Assembly (NCBI RefSeq): GCF_019646055.1
Contig: NZ_JAESFE010000001.1
Span: 1 to 64,000 of the forward strand
Source of the DNA: Sodalis sp. CWE
GTDB taxonomy: Bacteria > Pseudomonadota > Gammaproteobacteria > Enterobacterales > Enterobacteriaceae
Direction: 5' to 3'
DNA length: 64,000 bases
Each line of letters begins with the position of its first letter. Position 1 is the stretch's first letter. A program made the translations under genes and the position numbers. The notes beneath the pieces are model-generated. The model did no database searches and was not told where the DNA came from. It worked only from the letters and a program-made list of their open reading frames with translations. Positions 1 through 10,264 of the stretch are shown piece after piece.

Positions 1-73
1 GGGGCGTAGTTCAATTTGGTAGAGCACCGGTCTCCAAAACCGGGAGTTGGGAGTTCAAACCTCTCCGCCCCTG
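1..73 (+). tRNA. trpT: tRNA-Trp (anticodon CCA), first base cut off by the window edge
   Basis: A cloverleaf closely matching E. coli tRNA-Trp. The acceptor strand GGGGCG pairs with CGCCCC at 66-71. The anticodon stem is 27-31/39-43, and the loop at 32-38 carries CCA at 34-36. The T arm has stem GGGAG/CTCTC and loop TTCAAAC. The A expected at position 1 of the tRNA lies just outside the window. The D loop has one more T than E. coli. After the discriminator G73 the sequence reads CTT, so the 3' CCA is not encoded and must be added by an enzyme. In E. coli trpT ends the rrnC operon after aspT, so an rRNA operon or tRNA-Asp may lie upstream; that is inference. Confidence 0.96.
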
Positions 74-191
74 CTTAACAATTTATATTAAATAAAATTT
101 TGCTCTTTGAATGTAAAGAAGAAATTAATCGAATAAAATCCGGGTTTTATAATTGCTTACGTAAAACAATACTCTTTCTCTTACTTCTGTA

Positions 192-1550
192 TTATAAAAG
201 AATTCGATTGATTAATCGATCAATAAGCATTCTACGTAATCGACGAATGAATTTTCGAATCTTAATTGGATAGTCATCTATATTTTCAAGTTCTGAAAAA
301 TGTTGGATTATTTTAGTATGAATACAAATTTGGTCGAGTTCTTTTTTACGTTGTAGGCAAAGCACTTCTTCGGGATCATGAATTAGTAACGCATTTTCTA
401 AATCAAGGCGCCAAGCACGTGGGTTGAGGTTATTGCCAGTTAGTAATTGCCACGTGTTATCTATCCATATTCCTTTTATGTGAAAGCTGTTTGTACCGTC
501 TTGCCATAAGCGAACTATCAATTTATTTTCATCTATATATCTTTGTAATGGTCGAAGAAAATGACGCAAATTGATCTCATATAGATACGGTAAAATATCA
601 ATCATTTTGAATGAGCTTTCTTCTGGAACATAAAAATCGTTAGCAGTTTTGTCACCAATAACAATTTCAATTCTCTTACCTATACGTAATAGACTGATTA
701 AATCATATTTAAGTAAAGTGGGTAAATTAAAATAAGGCGTACATAAAATTAAATTATTTTCAGTAGAACACAATAAGTGATGAATTGTTTTATTTAATGG
801 ACTTTGCCTACCTAACCCAATCAGTGGAGTAATAGCTAATTCATTGCTATTAGCTTTTCCTTGAAAACGATAATCGGCTTTACGCAAAAGCTGGCGAAGC
901 ATTTTAGTATCGTGCTTTATCTCAAAAGTTTTCGGTCTTGAAACATTATCCAATCTACGTACTGCTGGTGCGGTTAGTAAATATTGCTTAATATAAGTAA
1001 GTAGCGTGTCAGATAAGGAAAGATTACGAATAATTTTATAACGGTCATAACGATATTTGTCTAATTGATGCAAATAAACATTATTTAAACTAGCTCCACT
1101 GTAAATCACTTGATCATCAATAATGCAGCCTTTTAAATGAAAAACACCTAATGCCTCACGTGTATTAACTGGTATACCATAGATCGGTACGTCTATATCT
1201 GGATGATCTTGCATCATACGACAATACCAATCCGCATTGGTATTGGAACCGATTTCTCCTATACGGTTTCGTTGTGCTCGATGCCAATCAATTAAAATTG
1301 TTGCATCTAGAGATACATTATGATATTTAGCTTTGTAAACCGCTTCAAGGATTCGTTTTCCACCTTGATCCTGTTCTAAATATAGTGCGACTAAGTAAAT
1401 TCGTTTTTTAGCAAAAGAAATAATCCTTATAAGCTCACGGTAAAAATCATGAGGACTATAAAGAGTTTTAACATCTGCAGCTACCTGAGGAATTTTTGGC
1501 AGTTGTGCAACGTACTGTCGGTGCTTTTTTTGCTTAAAGTTCGAAAACAT
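192..1550 (-). CDS. pssA: Phosphatidylserine synthase (CDP-diacylglycerol:serine O-phosphatidyltransferase)
   Basis: Makes phosphatidylserine from CDP-diacylglycerol and L-serine, the committed step to phosphatidylethanolamine. The enzyme associates peripherally with the inner membrane. At 452 aa it matches the E. coli length (451) and aligns throughout. It belongs to the phospholipase D superfamily and keeps both HxK motifs: H138-L-K140 in FHLKG and H357-I-K359 in FHIKG. It also has the family blocks SNTNADWYCRM and TGNNLNPRAWRLDLENA. The C-terminus is strongly basic, suiting contact with acidic lipid. The start is ATG at 1550. It stands alone on the minus strand between tRNA-Trp and a 0.7-kb spacer. 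Retention implies that the symbiont makes its own main membrane lipid. Confidence 0.97.
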   Translation of the reverse strand: MFSNFKQKKHRQYVAQLPKIPQVAADVKTLYSPHDFYRELIRIISFAKKRIYLVALYLEQDQGGKRILEAVYKAKYHNVSLDATILIDWHRAQRNRIGEIGSNTNADWYCRMMQDHPDIDVPIYGIPVNTREALGVFHLKGCIIDDQVIYSGASLNNVYLHQLDKYRYDRYKIIRNLSLSDTLLTYIKQYLLTAPAVRRLDNVSRPKTFEIKHDTKMLRQLLRKADYRFQGKANSNELAITPLIGLGRQSPLNKTIHHLLCSTENNLILCTPYFNLPTLLKYDLISLLRIGKRIEIVIGDKTANDFYVPEESSFKMIDILPYLYEINLRHFLRPLQRYIDENKLIVRLWQDGTNSFHIKGIWIDNTWQLLTGNNLNPRAWRLDLENALLIHDPEEVLCLQRKKELDQICIHTKIIQHFSELENIDDYPIKIRKFIRRLRRMLIDRLINRILL

Positions 1551-2272
1551 TGCAACTAATTTTAAAAAATTAAGTATTCTAGTAGAGTTATTTTTTTTGA
1601 ATTAAAAATGTATTTTTTCTATTTTAGTTATTAGTTTTACTGTTTGAAAAAACAATTTCCTTTAAAGCTCTTTTTTTTTGATTAAAACTTACATAGAAAA
1701 ATATGATCATTTGTTATTTCAGCGCAGCAAGCATTTTAAATTTTAAATCTTAGTTTTTTATTAAATGTTTTAAACATCATTTAATTTTAACTTCTTCAAT
1801 TTTATTTGACCTTTTGTTTACTGAAAGAAAATTTCTTCTTTAAAAGAATGAAATAAAGACAAGGTTTCTAGCAATGTTTTAGTATAGAAAAAACTACTTT
1901 GATGAGCTCTATATTAGAACAATGAAAAATTATGAATTTTGGTATTTTAACACGTATTGCTTTAATATGGACGAGTTAACATTTATCCAAGCTAGGCAAT
2001 AACCTTCTAAAAGACACACCATTGTTTCAATAATATTGAAGGACTATTACTTTTTACAAGTACTTATTTAAATGTTCTCGGAATCTTCTCTTAGAATTAG
2101 TAGAACAGTGATTACCTTTTACCTTAAAAGCAAGTCTTCTTAAAACAAAAAGAACTAATATAGCCCTTTACTTATTATTTAGAATAAATGATTGGCATAT
2201 ATTCACTAATTAAATTAAAAAAACTAATTAATTCTCCTGTTTAAGAATTTAGTTTTTAAAAAAATGTTTTTT
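1551..2272. other. Intergenic spacer, no gene recognised
   Basis: Very A+T-rich, with no open frame of useful length. A slightly less A+T-rich stretch at about 1890-2110 could be an eroded gene, but I could not match it to a family. A small hairpin with 5-bp arms TTCTT/AAGAA lies at 1836-1848. No terminator is convincing. Confidence 0.6.
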
Positions 2273-4477
2273 TTAATTTTCAATGGGATCTACATCTAAA
2301 TACCATCTTATCTTTTTGTTAAGTGGCAAAGAATTTATTAATGGAAGACTAGTAGTAATTAAATTTTGTAGCTGATAACAGGAAAGATGAAAGAGTAACA
2401 ACTGCCAACAAAAACGTCTATCCTTTTTAGGAACTATTGCAGGAATAGGTCCTATAATCCATAAATCATCATTATGCAACGAACTAAATTCTAATATTTG
2501 ACGTAATTGATTAAGAAACAGCTGTGCATAATGATTATTTTGATCATATGCTCGGAATAAAATTTGTTTACTAAATGGGGGCAGGTTTGTTTGACGTCGT
2601 TCTTCCAGACTTTGCTTAGCAAAATTCATATAACCGTACGATAACAAGGTTTGCAATAAAGGATGATCTGGGTAACAAGTTTGTATTAATACTTCCTTTT
2701 GTTTTCGAGTTCGTCCAGAACACTCAATAATCTGTGTATATACTTGTGCAAAACGTTCAGGAGCACGAAAATCATAAGAAAATAGAACACCATCTATGTC
2801 CAAAAAAGATATTAAAGTAATGCATGGAAAATAGTAATTTTTTACTAAAATTTTTGTACCAATTAAAATACATGAATTACCTTTTTGTGCTTGAATTAAA
2901 CGCATCCTAAAAGAGTTTTTACATGCTATAGTATCTCGATCAATTCGAATTATTGGTGTACCTGGAAATAAAGATATTAGCGCCTCCTCTAATTGTTCAG
3001 TTCCAACTCCGACTGTAACTAAGCCAATCGATCCACAGTGTAAACATTGATATGGTAAAGCACAATGGCTTCTGCAATGATGGCAACGCAATTGCCAGTG
3101 ATAATGCTGGTGTAAAGTATAGTAACGATCGCATCGTTGACATGTAGCAATCCAACCACATTCACAGCACAATAATACCGGCGAAAATCCACGTCGATTC
3201 AAATATAGCATCACTTGATTGCCCTCTGCTAAATGCAAACGCATTCTGCTTAGCAAAGGCAGAGAAAGTCCGTTTATCAGCCTGTGTCCTTTTATATTGA
3301 GCAATTTACGTCTAACAATTTTAAGTTGTGTGATTCTATTTCTTAGAGTAAGTTGACGGTATTTTTTTTTATAAACATTAGCAATAGTCTCAAAAGAAGG
3401 TGTAGATGTAACAAGAACTATTGGAATCTTTTCTTCTCGTGCACGAAATACTGCCATATCGCGAGCATGATACCGCCATCCTTTTCTTTCTTTATAAGAG
3501 TTGTCATGTTCTTCATTAATTACAATGATTCCTAATCGAATAAAAGGGGCAAAAATTGCTGAACGGGTTCCAATGACAATTGCACACGCTCCATGAAATA
3601 CCTTTAACCAAATTGCTAATTTCTCACTATCATTGAGTTTTGAATGTAGAACTTCAATTGGAACATTAAAATACTTGCGAAATTGTATAATTTTTTTTAG
3701 AGACAAATTAATTTCCGGTACTAATACTAAAGCTGGCTCTCCTTTAGAAAGGAGATTTTCTATTATAGTTAAACATACATCAGTTTTTCCAGATCCACTA
3801 GCACCAGTCAATAACCAAACAACAAATTTATTTCGTTCACTAAGAATAGTCTTAACAACAGTCTTTTGTTCTATATTCAGTTTCAGTTTCCTCTCGTTAG
3901 CCTGGAATCTTAATCGCCAATCATAGTACATGTTCGATTCTTTAGATTGTAAAATGCACAACCCTTTATTGCGTAATAAATAAAATGTTGATGGGTTTAA
4001 CTGTAATGCGTTCATTTGATGATAGTATATTGGCTTTTTTAAAAGCAATGCTAAGACTCGTCTTTGTTGTGGCGCTCGATTTAAACTGCATAATTTTATT
4101 GAACGACCTTGCTCTGTAACAATCCACTGTCGTGGATAATTTATTACTGCAGGTTTACCATGACGAAGTAAAGCGGGTAAAGCATGAAACAATACTTGTC
4201 CAGTAGGATAGTGGTAATATTTTGCAGACCAATTCAAAACATGCCATAAATTAACTGAAAATAATGATTGCTTATCAAGCACTTTACAGATAAATTTCAA
4301 TTTATCTCGAGATATTTTGCTCCTTTCATCTTGAAAAGAAATGATTATTCCAGTAACCTGACGACTCCCAAAAGGAACTCTAACACGACTTCCAATTATT
4401 GGTGACATATTATTTGGCATAAGATAATCAAATGTCTTTGCCACCGGAACTGGTAATACAACTTTTACAATTAACAT
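2273..4477 (-). CDS. priA: Primosomal protein PriA with degenerate helicase motifs
   Basis: PriA recognises stalled forks and D-loops and loads the replisome away from oriC. The protein is 734 aa (E. coli 732) and aligns end to end. The N-terminal DNA-binding region is present. Walker A GASGSGKT is intact (225-232). All eight zinc-binding cysteines are present in four CxxC-type pairs at about 438-481. The other superfamily 2 motifs have decayed. DEEH is NEEH (321-324), SAT is TST (357-359), motif V KG is KN (546-547), and motif VI QVAGRAGR reads QIIECSGR (582-589). The frame is open, so this is amino-acid decay rather than a classic pseudogene. DNA binding and PriB/DnaT loading may survive without unwinding. 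As in E. coli it is divergent from rpmE. The start is ATG. Confidence 0.95.
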   Translation of the reverse strand: MLIVKVVLPVPVAKTFDYLMPNNMSPIIGSRVRVPFGSRQVTGIIISFQDERSKISRDKLKFICKVLDKQSLFSVNLWHVLNWSAKYYHYPTGQVLFHALPALLRHGKPAVINYPRQWIVTEQGRSIKLCSLNRAPQQRRVLALLLKKPIYYHQMNALQLNPSTFYLLRNKGLCILQSKESNMYYDWRLRFQANERKLKLNIEQKTVVKTILSERNKFVVWLLTGASGSGKTDVCLTIIENLLSKGEPALVLVPEINLSLKKIIQFRKYFNVPIEVLHSKLNDSEKLAIWLKVFHGACAIVIGTRSAIFAPFIRLGIIVINEEHDNSYKERKGWRYHARDMAVFRAREEKIPIVLVTSTPSFETIANVYKKKYRQLTLRNRITQLKIVRRKLLNIKGHRLINGLSLPLLSRMRLHLAEGNQVMLYLNRRGFSPVLLCCECGWIATCQRCDRYYTLHQHYHWQLRCHHCRSHCALPYQCLHCGSIGLVTVGVGTEQLEEALISLFPGTPIIRIDRDTIACKNSFRMRLIQAQKGNSCILIGTKILVKNYYFPCITLISFLDIDGVLFSYDFRAPERFAQVYTQIIECSGRTRKQKEVLIQTCYPDHPLLQTLLSYGYMNFAKQSLEERRQTNLPPFSKQILFRAYDQNNHYAQLFLNQLRQILEFSSLHNDDLWIIGPIPAIVPKKDRRFCWQLLLFHLSCYQLQNLITTSLPLINSLPLNKKIRWYLDVDPIEN

Positions 4478-4703
4478 GATATCTTTCTTGAGCAGAAAAG
4501 AAACACTGTGTTCAAATTTTATTGAAAATTTGCTACTGATATTTGTATTTATAAGAAATAACTTCAGATTAAAAGACCATTGTACAAAAACGAATAGACC
4601 TTGCTTTTTCTAAAAGAATTAATTTTTTTATAAAAAAAGTAAATATATCTAATGCAAAAAAAATATTTTCAGTTTTTAAAAAAATTGTATTTTTAGAGGT
4701 ATT

Positions 4704-4922
4704 ATGAAAAAAAACATTCATCCAAATTATGAAGATATAACCGCTTTCTGCGCCTGTGGAAATATTATTAAGACACGCTCTACATTAGGGCGCAACCTAA
4801 ATTTAGATGTTTGTGGGAAATGTCACTCTTTCTATACAGGAAAACAGCGTGTGGTCGATACTGGTGGCCGTGTTGATCAATTTAAGAAACGATTTAACGT
4901 ACTAATTGGTAAAAAAAGTTAA
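4704..4922 (+). CDS. rpmE: 50S ribosomal protein L31, zinc-binding type
   Basis: A component of the large ribosomal subunit that bridges to the 30S head. It is 72 aa (E. coli 70) with near-identical sequence. The four zinc-ligand cysteines C16, C18, C37 and C40 are present, so this is the C+ form, which also acts as a zinc store in related bacteria. The ribosome-binding site AGAGG lies just before ATG. The 226-bp divergent spacer to priA matches the E. coli arrangement and should contain both promoters. Confidence 0.97.
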   Translation: MKKNIHPNYEDITAFCACGNIIKTRSTLGRNLNLDVCGKCHSFYTGKQRVVDTGGRVDQFKKRFNVLIGKKS

Positions 4923-5956
4923 TCTCGCAGATTTAAAAGTTAATTGATTTGATCAACATTAAGTAATAACAACGATATCTATTTGATCTTTGTTTTATTT
5001 TTTCTTAAATTTACTACCTGAAGCTAGATTAGCTGGCAATTTAAAAAGTTAAAAGTGATTTTCAACATAAAAAATTGAAATTGCTTTGCTTATTATTAAA
5101 TTCCATTCGCTAATAAAGTACCGTATACATACGAATATCTATAATTCCTTAAGAATTTATCCAAAAAAATTGAAAGTTAATTTCTATCCATCAGGTTTGA
5201 TTTGTTAAAAAACGCAACATTAGCAATTAAGAGCGTAGAACTTTGCTTAATAAAATTAATTTCAATTGAAAATTGACTTTAATATTTCTTTTATTTATTC
5301 AATAAATTTACTATTTTCAGTACTTTTTTATTTAAGCTAAACAAAAGTTCCGCATAAAAATGAATATCTACGTAAAAATATTTACATGTTCTGCTTTAGA
5401 TAAACAAGCAGAAAGAAGATGTCTTTCTTTTTTTTTATTTCCAATACTTTAGAAAATCTTAAAAATTCATTGATTTTCGAAATACAAAAATATAATTGTT
5501 CCGAGCTAATGTTTAGATAGAACATCATTTAGTTTTTAAAATCTATTTTTTAGAAATAAAGGTAATATTTCAAATGTATTGAATTAAATACTTATTTATA
5601 ACTACCTTACTTTGAAAAGTATTTTTAGAACTTTAAAAGTTAAGTACTTGTTGATGGGCAAAATTAGAAGATTTTTTTTAGAAACTCTTTCTTACTAAGA
5701 GTCAGTTATTATGTTATTGTATAGAGATAGTTATATAATAACTATTTAATTTTAATAACGTCATTAAAGAAAATTAGAAGTTACAACCATTCAAACAATG
5801 TAAATTCTTTGCATTCTTTTTTCCTGTAAAAATAGAAATATTAATTAGTAATTAATACAGAATTATCCCTTGATAAAAAGAAACGCCTTAACAAATTGTT
5901 AAAAAAATAAAAATCTTTTTTATTAAAATTTTTAGAAAAAAATACTAATTTGCTTA
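4923..5956. other. Spacer between convergent rpmE and nfo; only small inverted repeats
   Basis: About 1 kb with no open frame and no recognisable gene remnant. Two inverted repeats sit side by side near the nfo end. One has 6-bp arms ACTCTT/AAGAGT around 7 nt at 5684-5702. The other has 9-bp arms AGTTATTAT/ATAATAACT around 22 nt at 5704-5743. Neither is followed by a U-tract, so I do not call terminators. Confidence 0.6.
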
Positions 5957-6808
5957 TTAAGCAGATAATGATTTTAGCCAAGAAATTTCTTTTAACCAAA
6001 GTTTTGAGTCAATTGTTTCTAAAATTATAGGAATTTCATTAAAACGATGATCAGTTACTATCCAAGAAAAAACAGCTTCTCCTATCTTTCCTCCAAAAAG
6101 ATTGTAATGACGATCGACCCGACTACCACAACTAACCATAGTATTATTAAGATGTAAACCACGTAAATAGAAAAAACCAATAATATCATCAAATTGCTTG
6201 AAAGTATCAACGCAAGATGATACGTTACACAAGTTATAACCAGCAGAAAAAGCATGACACGTATCAATACAAACCCCGACACGATTTTTGTCATCCACCC
6301 TGTAAATAATTTCTGCAAGCTGCTCAAACCGAAAACCAACCATTCCTCCCTGACCAGCTGTATTTTCGATGACAGCGGTAACATTACAAGTTTTTTCTAA
6401 TGCTAGATTAATAGAATCAGCAATACGAATCAGACAATTATTTTCACTAATTTGTTTTAAGTGACTACCAGGATGAAAATTAAGTAAATGTAATCCAAGT
6501 TGCTGACAGCGCTGCATTTCATCAATAAATGCCTCACGCGATTTTTTAATACCTTCATAAGTTGGATGCCCAAGATTGATAAGGTAACTACTATGTGGAA
6601 GAATTTGCTTAGACATATAACCATAATGCTTGCAAGCGTTTTGAAAAGTACTAATAGCTTTATAAGAAAGTGAATCAACTTTCCATTGACGATGATTCTT
6701 AATAAAGAACGAAAACGCTGTTGCTTTAAGATTACTAGCATGTCTTACTGCATTAGACACGCCTCCCAATACACTAACGTGTGCTCCGATAAATTTTTTC
6801 ATTTTCAT
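5957..6808 (-). CDS. nfo: Endonuclease IV (AP endonuclease)
   Basis: Cuts DNA 5' of abasic sites in base-excision repair and removes 3'-blocking groups. It is 283 aa (E. coli 285). All nine tri-zinc ligands can be placed: H72, H112, E148, D182, H185, H219, D232, H234 and E264. These equal the E. coli positions plus three. The protein may therefore start at the first ATG (6808) or, more like E. coli, at the in-frame ATG at 6802. It is monocistronic, with long spacers on both sides. In E. coli nfo lies far from priA/ftsN, so it marks a rearrangement point. Confidence 0.96.
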   Translation of the reverse strand: MKMKKFIGAHVSVLGGVSNAVRHASNLKATAFSFFIKNHRQWKVDSLSYKAISTFQNACKHYGYMSKQILPHSSYLINLGHPTYEGIKKSREAFIDEMQRCQQLGLHLLNFHPGSHLKQISENNCLIRIADSINLALEKTCNVTAVIENTAGQGGMVGFRFEQLAEIIYRVDDKNRVGVCIDTCHAFSAGYNLCNVSSCVDTFKQFDDIIGFFYLRGLHLNNTMVSCGSRVDRHYNLFGGKIGEAVFSWIVTDHRFNEIPIILETIDSKLWLKEISWLKSLSA

Positions 6809-7445
6809 TTTAATTTCTTATGTCTAAATTCTAAATACGATAGAATTGTATAAGACGATCATATTATTGAAATAGATAGATTTTCCTTTCCTTCATTTTA
6901 TGCGTTAATGGAAGTTTACGAGTTAATTTAAGTTACGCTTTGACGTTAAATGCTTTTTACACGGATTCTCTTTTCTGATATTGTTTTCAACAACTTTTTA
7001 TTTTCGAAAAATTCGAAATATTATTTTTCTTTTTTATCATTCTCTAATTTTTTCTAAAAATTAGAAAATCACATAATTTATCCTTTAGGTAAACAAAATT
7101 CCAGTTTGGAATATAATCAAAATTTGCAGTTCCTTAACTATTAAAATGCATAATTAATTAATAGTGATTGTTGAAGGTAATTAGTTATTTACTGTGACTA
7201 GTTCTTTCAAAGATGGTGACTGCAAAATGCAATAACTACTCATGAAACTGCTTTTTTAAATTTTTTATTCGTTTAAATTCTTACATTAGTAAATATTAGA
7301 AATATGCTAAAACTACATTTGTTTATATAATTAATACCTTATATTCAATATATTTTAATATATCTGAAAATTCGTTCTAAATTTGTACTAGCCAAAGATC
7401 ATTATATTCAGTAGCATAGAGTATTGATAATCAATTTAGAATGTA
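6809..7445. other. Divergent spacer between nfo and ftsN; site of lost cytR
   Basis: Should hold the nfo and ftsN promoters, but no convincing -35/-10 pair stands out. E. coli has cytR between priA and ftsN, and I see no remnant of it here. The strongest structure is a perfect hairpin at 7043-7065 with 10-bp arms starting TCTAATTTTT around loop TCT. It is nearly all A/T and has no terminator tail. Confidence 0.55.
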
Positions 7446-8294
7446 ATGAAAATAAAAACAGCACGAAAGGACTATGCGAGACATGGTTTCTTTTTGAGAG
7501 ATCGATATAGAAGAACGTTGCATCGAAAAAAAAACCGTATCTTTTTTGGTATATCTAAAATGTTTGTTATGCAAATAACTGTTATATTAAGTATGCTTTT
7601 TGGTTGCCTTTATTTAATCGCTCATAATTCAGACAAATTAGTAAACGCAACCAATTATAATAAAAAAGTTGATAGTCTACTTCCAAGTAAACCAAAAGAG
7701 CGATGGCGTTATATTAAAGAATTAGAAAATCACCAAATTAGCACAAAAGCTCAAAAAACTACTAATAATCTAAAAATAGTAGATAAAACACACTTAGTAA
7801 AAAAAATATCAATTAAAAAAAAGAAAAAAAATATGTACTGGCATTCAGCGTCCTCTAACCCTGATAAATTGATTCATAATGAACAAAAAAAAATACCTAA
7901 TATATGGCCACATTTAATTACTCAGACGTCTCATAATCTCTTGCAAGAAAGATCCATACGACCATTAAATCGTATAACATCATCAAACATAATATCACAA
8001 TTTTTATCTAAACAAATAGAGCAAAATGTTACTATGTTAATAGGTGAAAAAAAAATGGTAACTAAAGAGCAATCACGACGTTGGTTAGTTCAATGTGCAT
8101 CTTGTAGAATTAAAAAAAGAGCGGAGTCAATTCGAGCTCAATTAGCACTCTTTGGAATTGAAAGTCAAGTTGCCATAAGCAACGGTTGGAATCGAGTTGT
8201 ACTAGGTCCTTATACTCATCGCATTATTGCTAGTAAAGTCTTACAAAGAATGCGAAATACTGGAATATCAAATTGTATCCTAGTTGCTAACTAG
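7446..8294 (+). CDS. ftsN: Cell division protein FtsN (short linker form)
   Basis: Late divisome protein that switches septal peptidoglycan synthesis on through FtsA and FtsQLB/FtsWI. It is 282 aa against 319 in E. coli. It has a basic cytoplasmic segment (1-40), one transmembrane helix (about 41-60) and then the conserved essential periplasmic block LLPSKPKERWRYIKELENHQ (78-97). A lysine-rich linker that lacks the usual Gln repeats follows, and a C-terminal SPOR domain (about 208-282) ends in the block NGWNRVVLGP. The linker has shrunk while both functional ends remain. It lies upstream of hslVU as in E. coli. The FtsQ member of its partner complex is broken in this same window (47835-48642). 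Confidence 0.94.
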   Translation: MKIKTARKDYARHGFFLRDRYRRTLHRKKNRIFFGISKMFVMQITVILSMLFGCLYLIAHNSDKLVNATNYNKKVDSLLPSKPKERWRYIKELENHQISTKAQKTTNNLKIVDKTHLVKKISIKKKKKNMYWHSASSNPDKLIHNEQKKIPNIWPHLITQTSHNLLQERSIRPLNRITSSNIISQFLSKQIEQNVTMLIGEKKMVTKEQSRRWLVQCASCRIKKRAESIRAQLALFGIESQVAISNGWNRVVLGPYTHRIIASKVLQRMRNTGISNCILVAN

Positions 8295-8383
8295 AATTAA
8301 AAAATTTAAAATGTTACTCCGTGCAGTAATATTTATATTTTGATTACTGAGACAATATTTGTATTTGTTTTAAGGAATTATTC

Positions 8384-8914
8384 GTGACAACAATTATAAG
8401 CGTACGTCGCAATGGAAGTGTCGTTATAGGCGGTGACGGACAAGCCACTTTAGGAGATACCGTTATGAAAGGTAATGTACGTAAAGTTCGCCGCTTATAC
8501 AATGACAAAGTTATTGCTGGTTTTGCTGGTAGCACTGCGGATGCTTTTACTCTTTTTGAGCTATTTGAGCGCGAATTAGAAGTGCATCAAGGTCACTTGG
8601 TTAAAGGTGCAGTTGAGTTGGCCAAAGATTGGAGAACTGATCGTATGCTTCGTAGATTAGAAGCTCTTTTAGCAGTCGCTAGCTCATCAGATTCGCTTAT
8701 CATTACAGGAAACGGTGACGTTATTCAACCAGAAAATGATCTTATTGGTATTGGATCCGGAGGTCCCTACGCACAATCCGCAGCACGTGCGCTCTTGGAA
8801 AACACTGATTTAAGTGCTCGAAAAATTGTAGAAAAAGCATTAAGAATTTCTGGTGATATCTGTATCTATACTAATCAGTTTCATACCATCGAAGAGTTAT
8901 CATATAAAGTATGA
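8384..8914 (+). CDS. hslV: ATP-dependent protease subunit HslV (ClpQ)
   Basis: Proteolytic core of the HslUV complex, a two-hexamer-ring threonine protease that degrades misfolded proteins. It is 176 aa, identical in length to E. coli. The start is GTG, as in E. coli, preceded by AAGGA. Removal of Met exposes the nucleophile Thr in the start MTTI, and the family blocks GDGQATLG and GSGGPYAQ are present. It is coupled to hslU 12 bp downstream. I looked for a sigma32 promoter in the 89-bp gap after ftsN and did not find a convincing one. Confidence 0.98.
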   Translation: MTTIISVRRNGSVVIGGDGQATLGDTVMKGNVRKVRRLYNDKVIAGFAGSTADAFTLFELFERELEVHQGHLVKGAVELAKDWRTDRMLRRLEALLAVASSSDSLIITGNGDVIQPENDLIGIGSGGPYAQSAARALLENTDLSARKIVEKALRISGDICIYTNQFHTIEELSYKV

Positions 8915-8926
8915 AGGACGAATAAA

Positions 8927-10264
8927 ATGTCTAAAATTACTCCACGAGAAATTGTTAGCGAACTTGATGGCTATATTGTAGGTCAGCATAAAGCTAAGCG
9001 AGCTGTAGCTATCGCATTACGTAACCGTTGGCGTCGTATGCAGTTAGATGGCATTCTTCGCCAAGAAGTAACTCCAAAAAATATTCTTATGATTGGACCT
9101 ACTGGCGTAGGTAAAACAGAAATTGCTCGTCGCCTAGCTAAATTGGCCAATGCTCCATTTATTAAAGTTGAAGCGACAAAATTTACAGAAGTGGGTTATG
9201 TAGGAAAAGAAGTAGACTCGATCATTCGTGATTTAACTGATTCAGCTGTTAAAATGGTACGATTGCAATCTATCGAACGAAATCGTTTTCGAGCCGAAGA
9301 ACTAGCTGAAGAACGAGTACTTAGCGTTCTCACTCCATCCTTTAAAAAGAGCTGGGAACAAGAAGAAGGTAATACCGATGCTCTTAGTATTCGTCAGAGT
9401 TTTCGAAAAAAGTTACGAGAAGGTCAATTAGATGAAAAAGAAATCGAAATTAACCTCGCTGAAACTTTAGCTCCAGTTGGTATTGAAATCGTAGCCCCTC
9501 CTGGCATGGAGGAGATGACTAATCAATTACAATCGATGTTCAAAAATTTGGCTAGTCAAAAACAAAAGCCTCGCAAAATAAAGATTAAAGACGCTATGAA
9601 AATTTTAATAGAAGAAGAGGCTGCCAAATTAGTAAATCTTGAAGAATTAAAAGAAACCGCAATAGAAATGGTAGAACAACACGGCATCGTTTTTATTGAT
9701 GAAATAGATAAAATTTGTAAACGTAGCGAAATGTCTGTCTCCGATGTATCGCGAGAAGGGGTTCAGCGTGACCTTCTTCCATTAGTAGAAGGTTGCACCG
9801 TTTCTACAAAGCATGGAATGGTAAAAACAGATCACATCTTATTTATTGCGTCTGGTGCATTTCAAGTTGCTAGTCCTTCAGATCTCATTCCTGAATTGCA
9901 AGGAAGATTACCAATCCATGTTAAGTTAGAAGCGCTTACTAAAAATGATTTTGAACGAATCTTAACGGAACCAAACGCTTCTTTAACTGCTCAATATATT
10001 GCATTAATGGCAACAGAAGGAGTAAATATTATTTTTACTGAAGACGGCATTAAACGTATTGCTGAAGTAGCCTGGCAGGTAAATGATCGTACTGAAAATA
10101 TTGGCGCTAGACGTTTACACACCGTTTTAGAACGTTTAATGGAAGATATTTCTTACAACGCTAACAGTCAGAATGATAAAATAATTTCCATTGATGCAGA
10201 CTACGTTCGAAATCATTTAGATGAACTAATATATGATGAAGATTTAAGCAAATTTATTTTATAA
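8927..10264 (+). CDS. hslU: ATP-dependent protease ATPase subunit HslU (ClpY)
   Basis: AAA+ unfoldase that feeds substrates into HslV. It is 445 aa (E. coli 443). Walker A GPTGVGKT is at 57-64, the pore loop GYVG at 90-93 and Walker B VFIDEID at about 255-261. The sensor/arginine block PELQGRLP is present. The C-terminal tail ends EDLSKFIL, the segment that inserts into HslV and activates it. The intervening I-domain (about 110-240) has normal length. The ribosome-binding site AAGGA sits just before ATG. It forms an operon with hslV. Confidence 0.98.
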   Translation: MSKITPREIVSELDGYIVGQHKAKRAVAIALRNRWRRMQLDGILRQEVTPKNILMIGPTGVGKTEIARRLAKLANAPFIKVEATKFTEVGYVGKEVDSIIRDLTDSAVKMVRLQSIERNRFRAEELAEERVLSVLTPSFKKSWEQEEGNTDALSIRQSFRKKLREGQLDEKEIEINLAETLAPVGIEIVAPPGMEEMTNQLQSMFKNLASQKQKPRKIKIKDAMKILIEEEAAKLVNLEELKETAIEMVEQHGIVFIDEIDKICKRSEMSVSDVSREGVQRDLLPLVEGCTVSTKHGMVKTDHILFIASGAFQVASPSDLIPELQGRLPIHVKLEALTKNDFERILTEPNASLTAQYIALMATEGVNIIFTEDGIKRIAEVAWQVNDRTENIGARRLHTVLERLMEDISYNANSQNDKIISIDADYVRNHLDELIYDEDLSKFIL

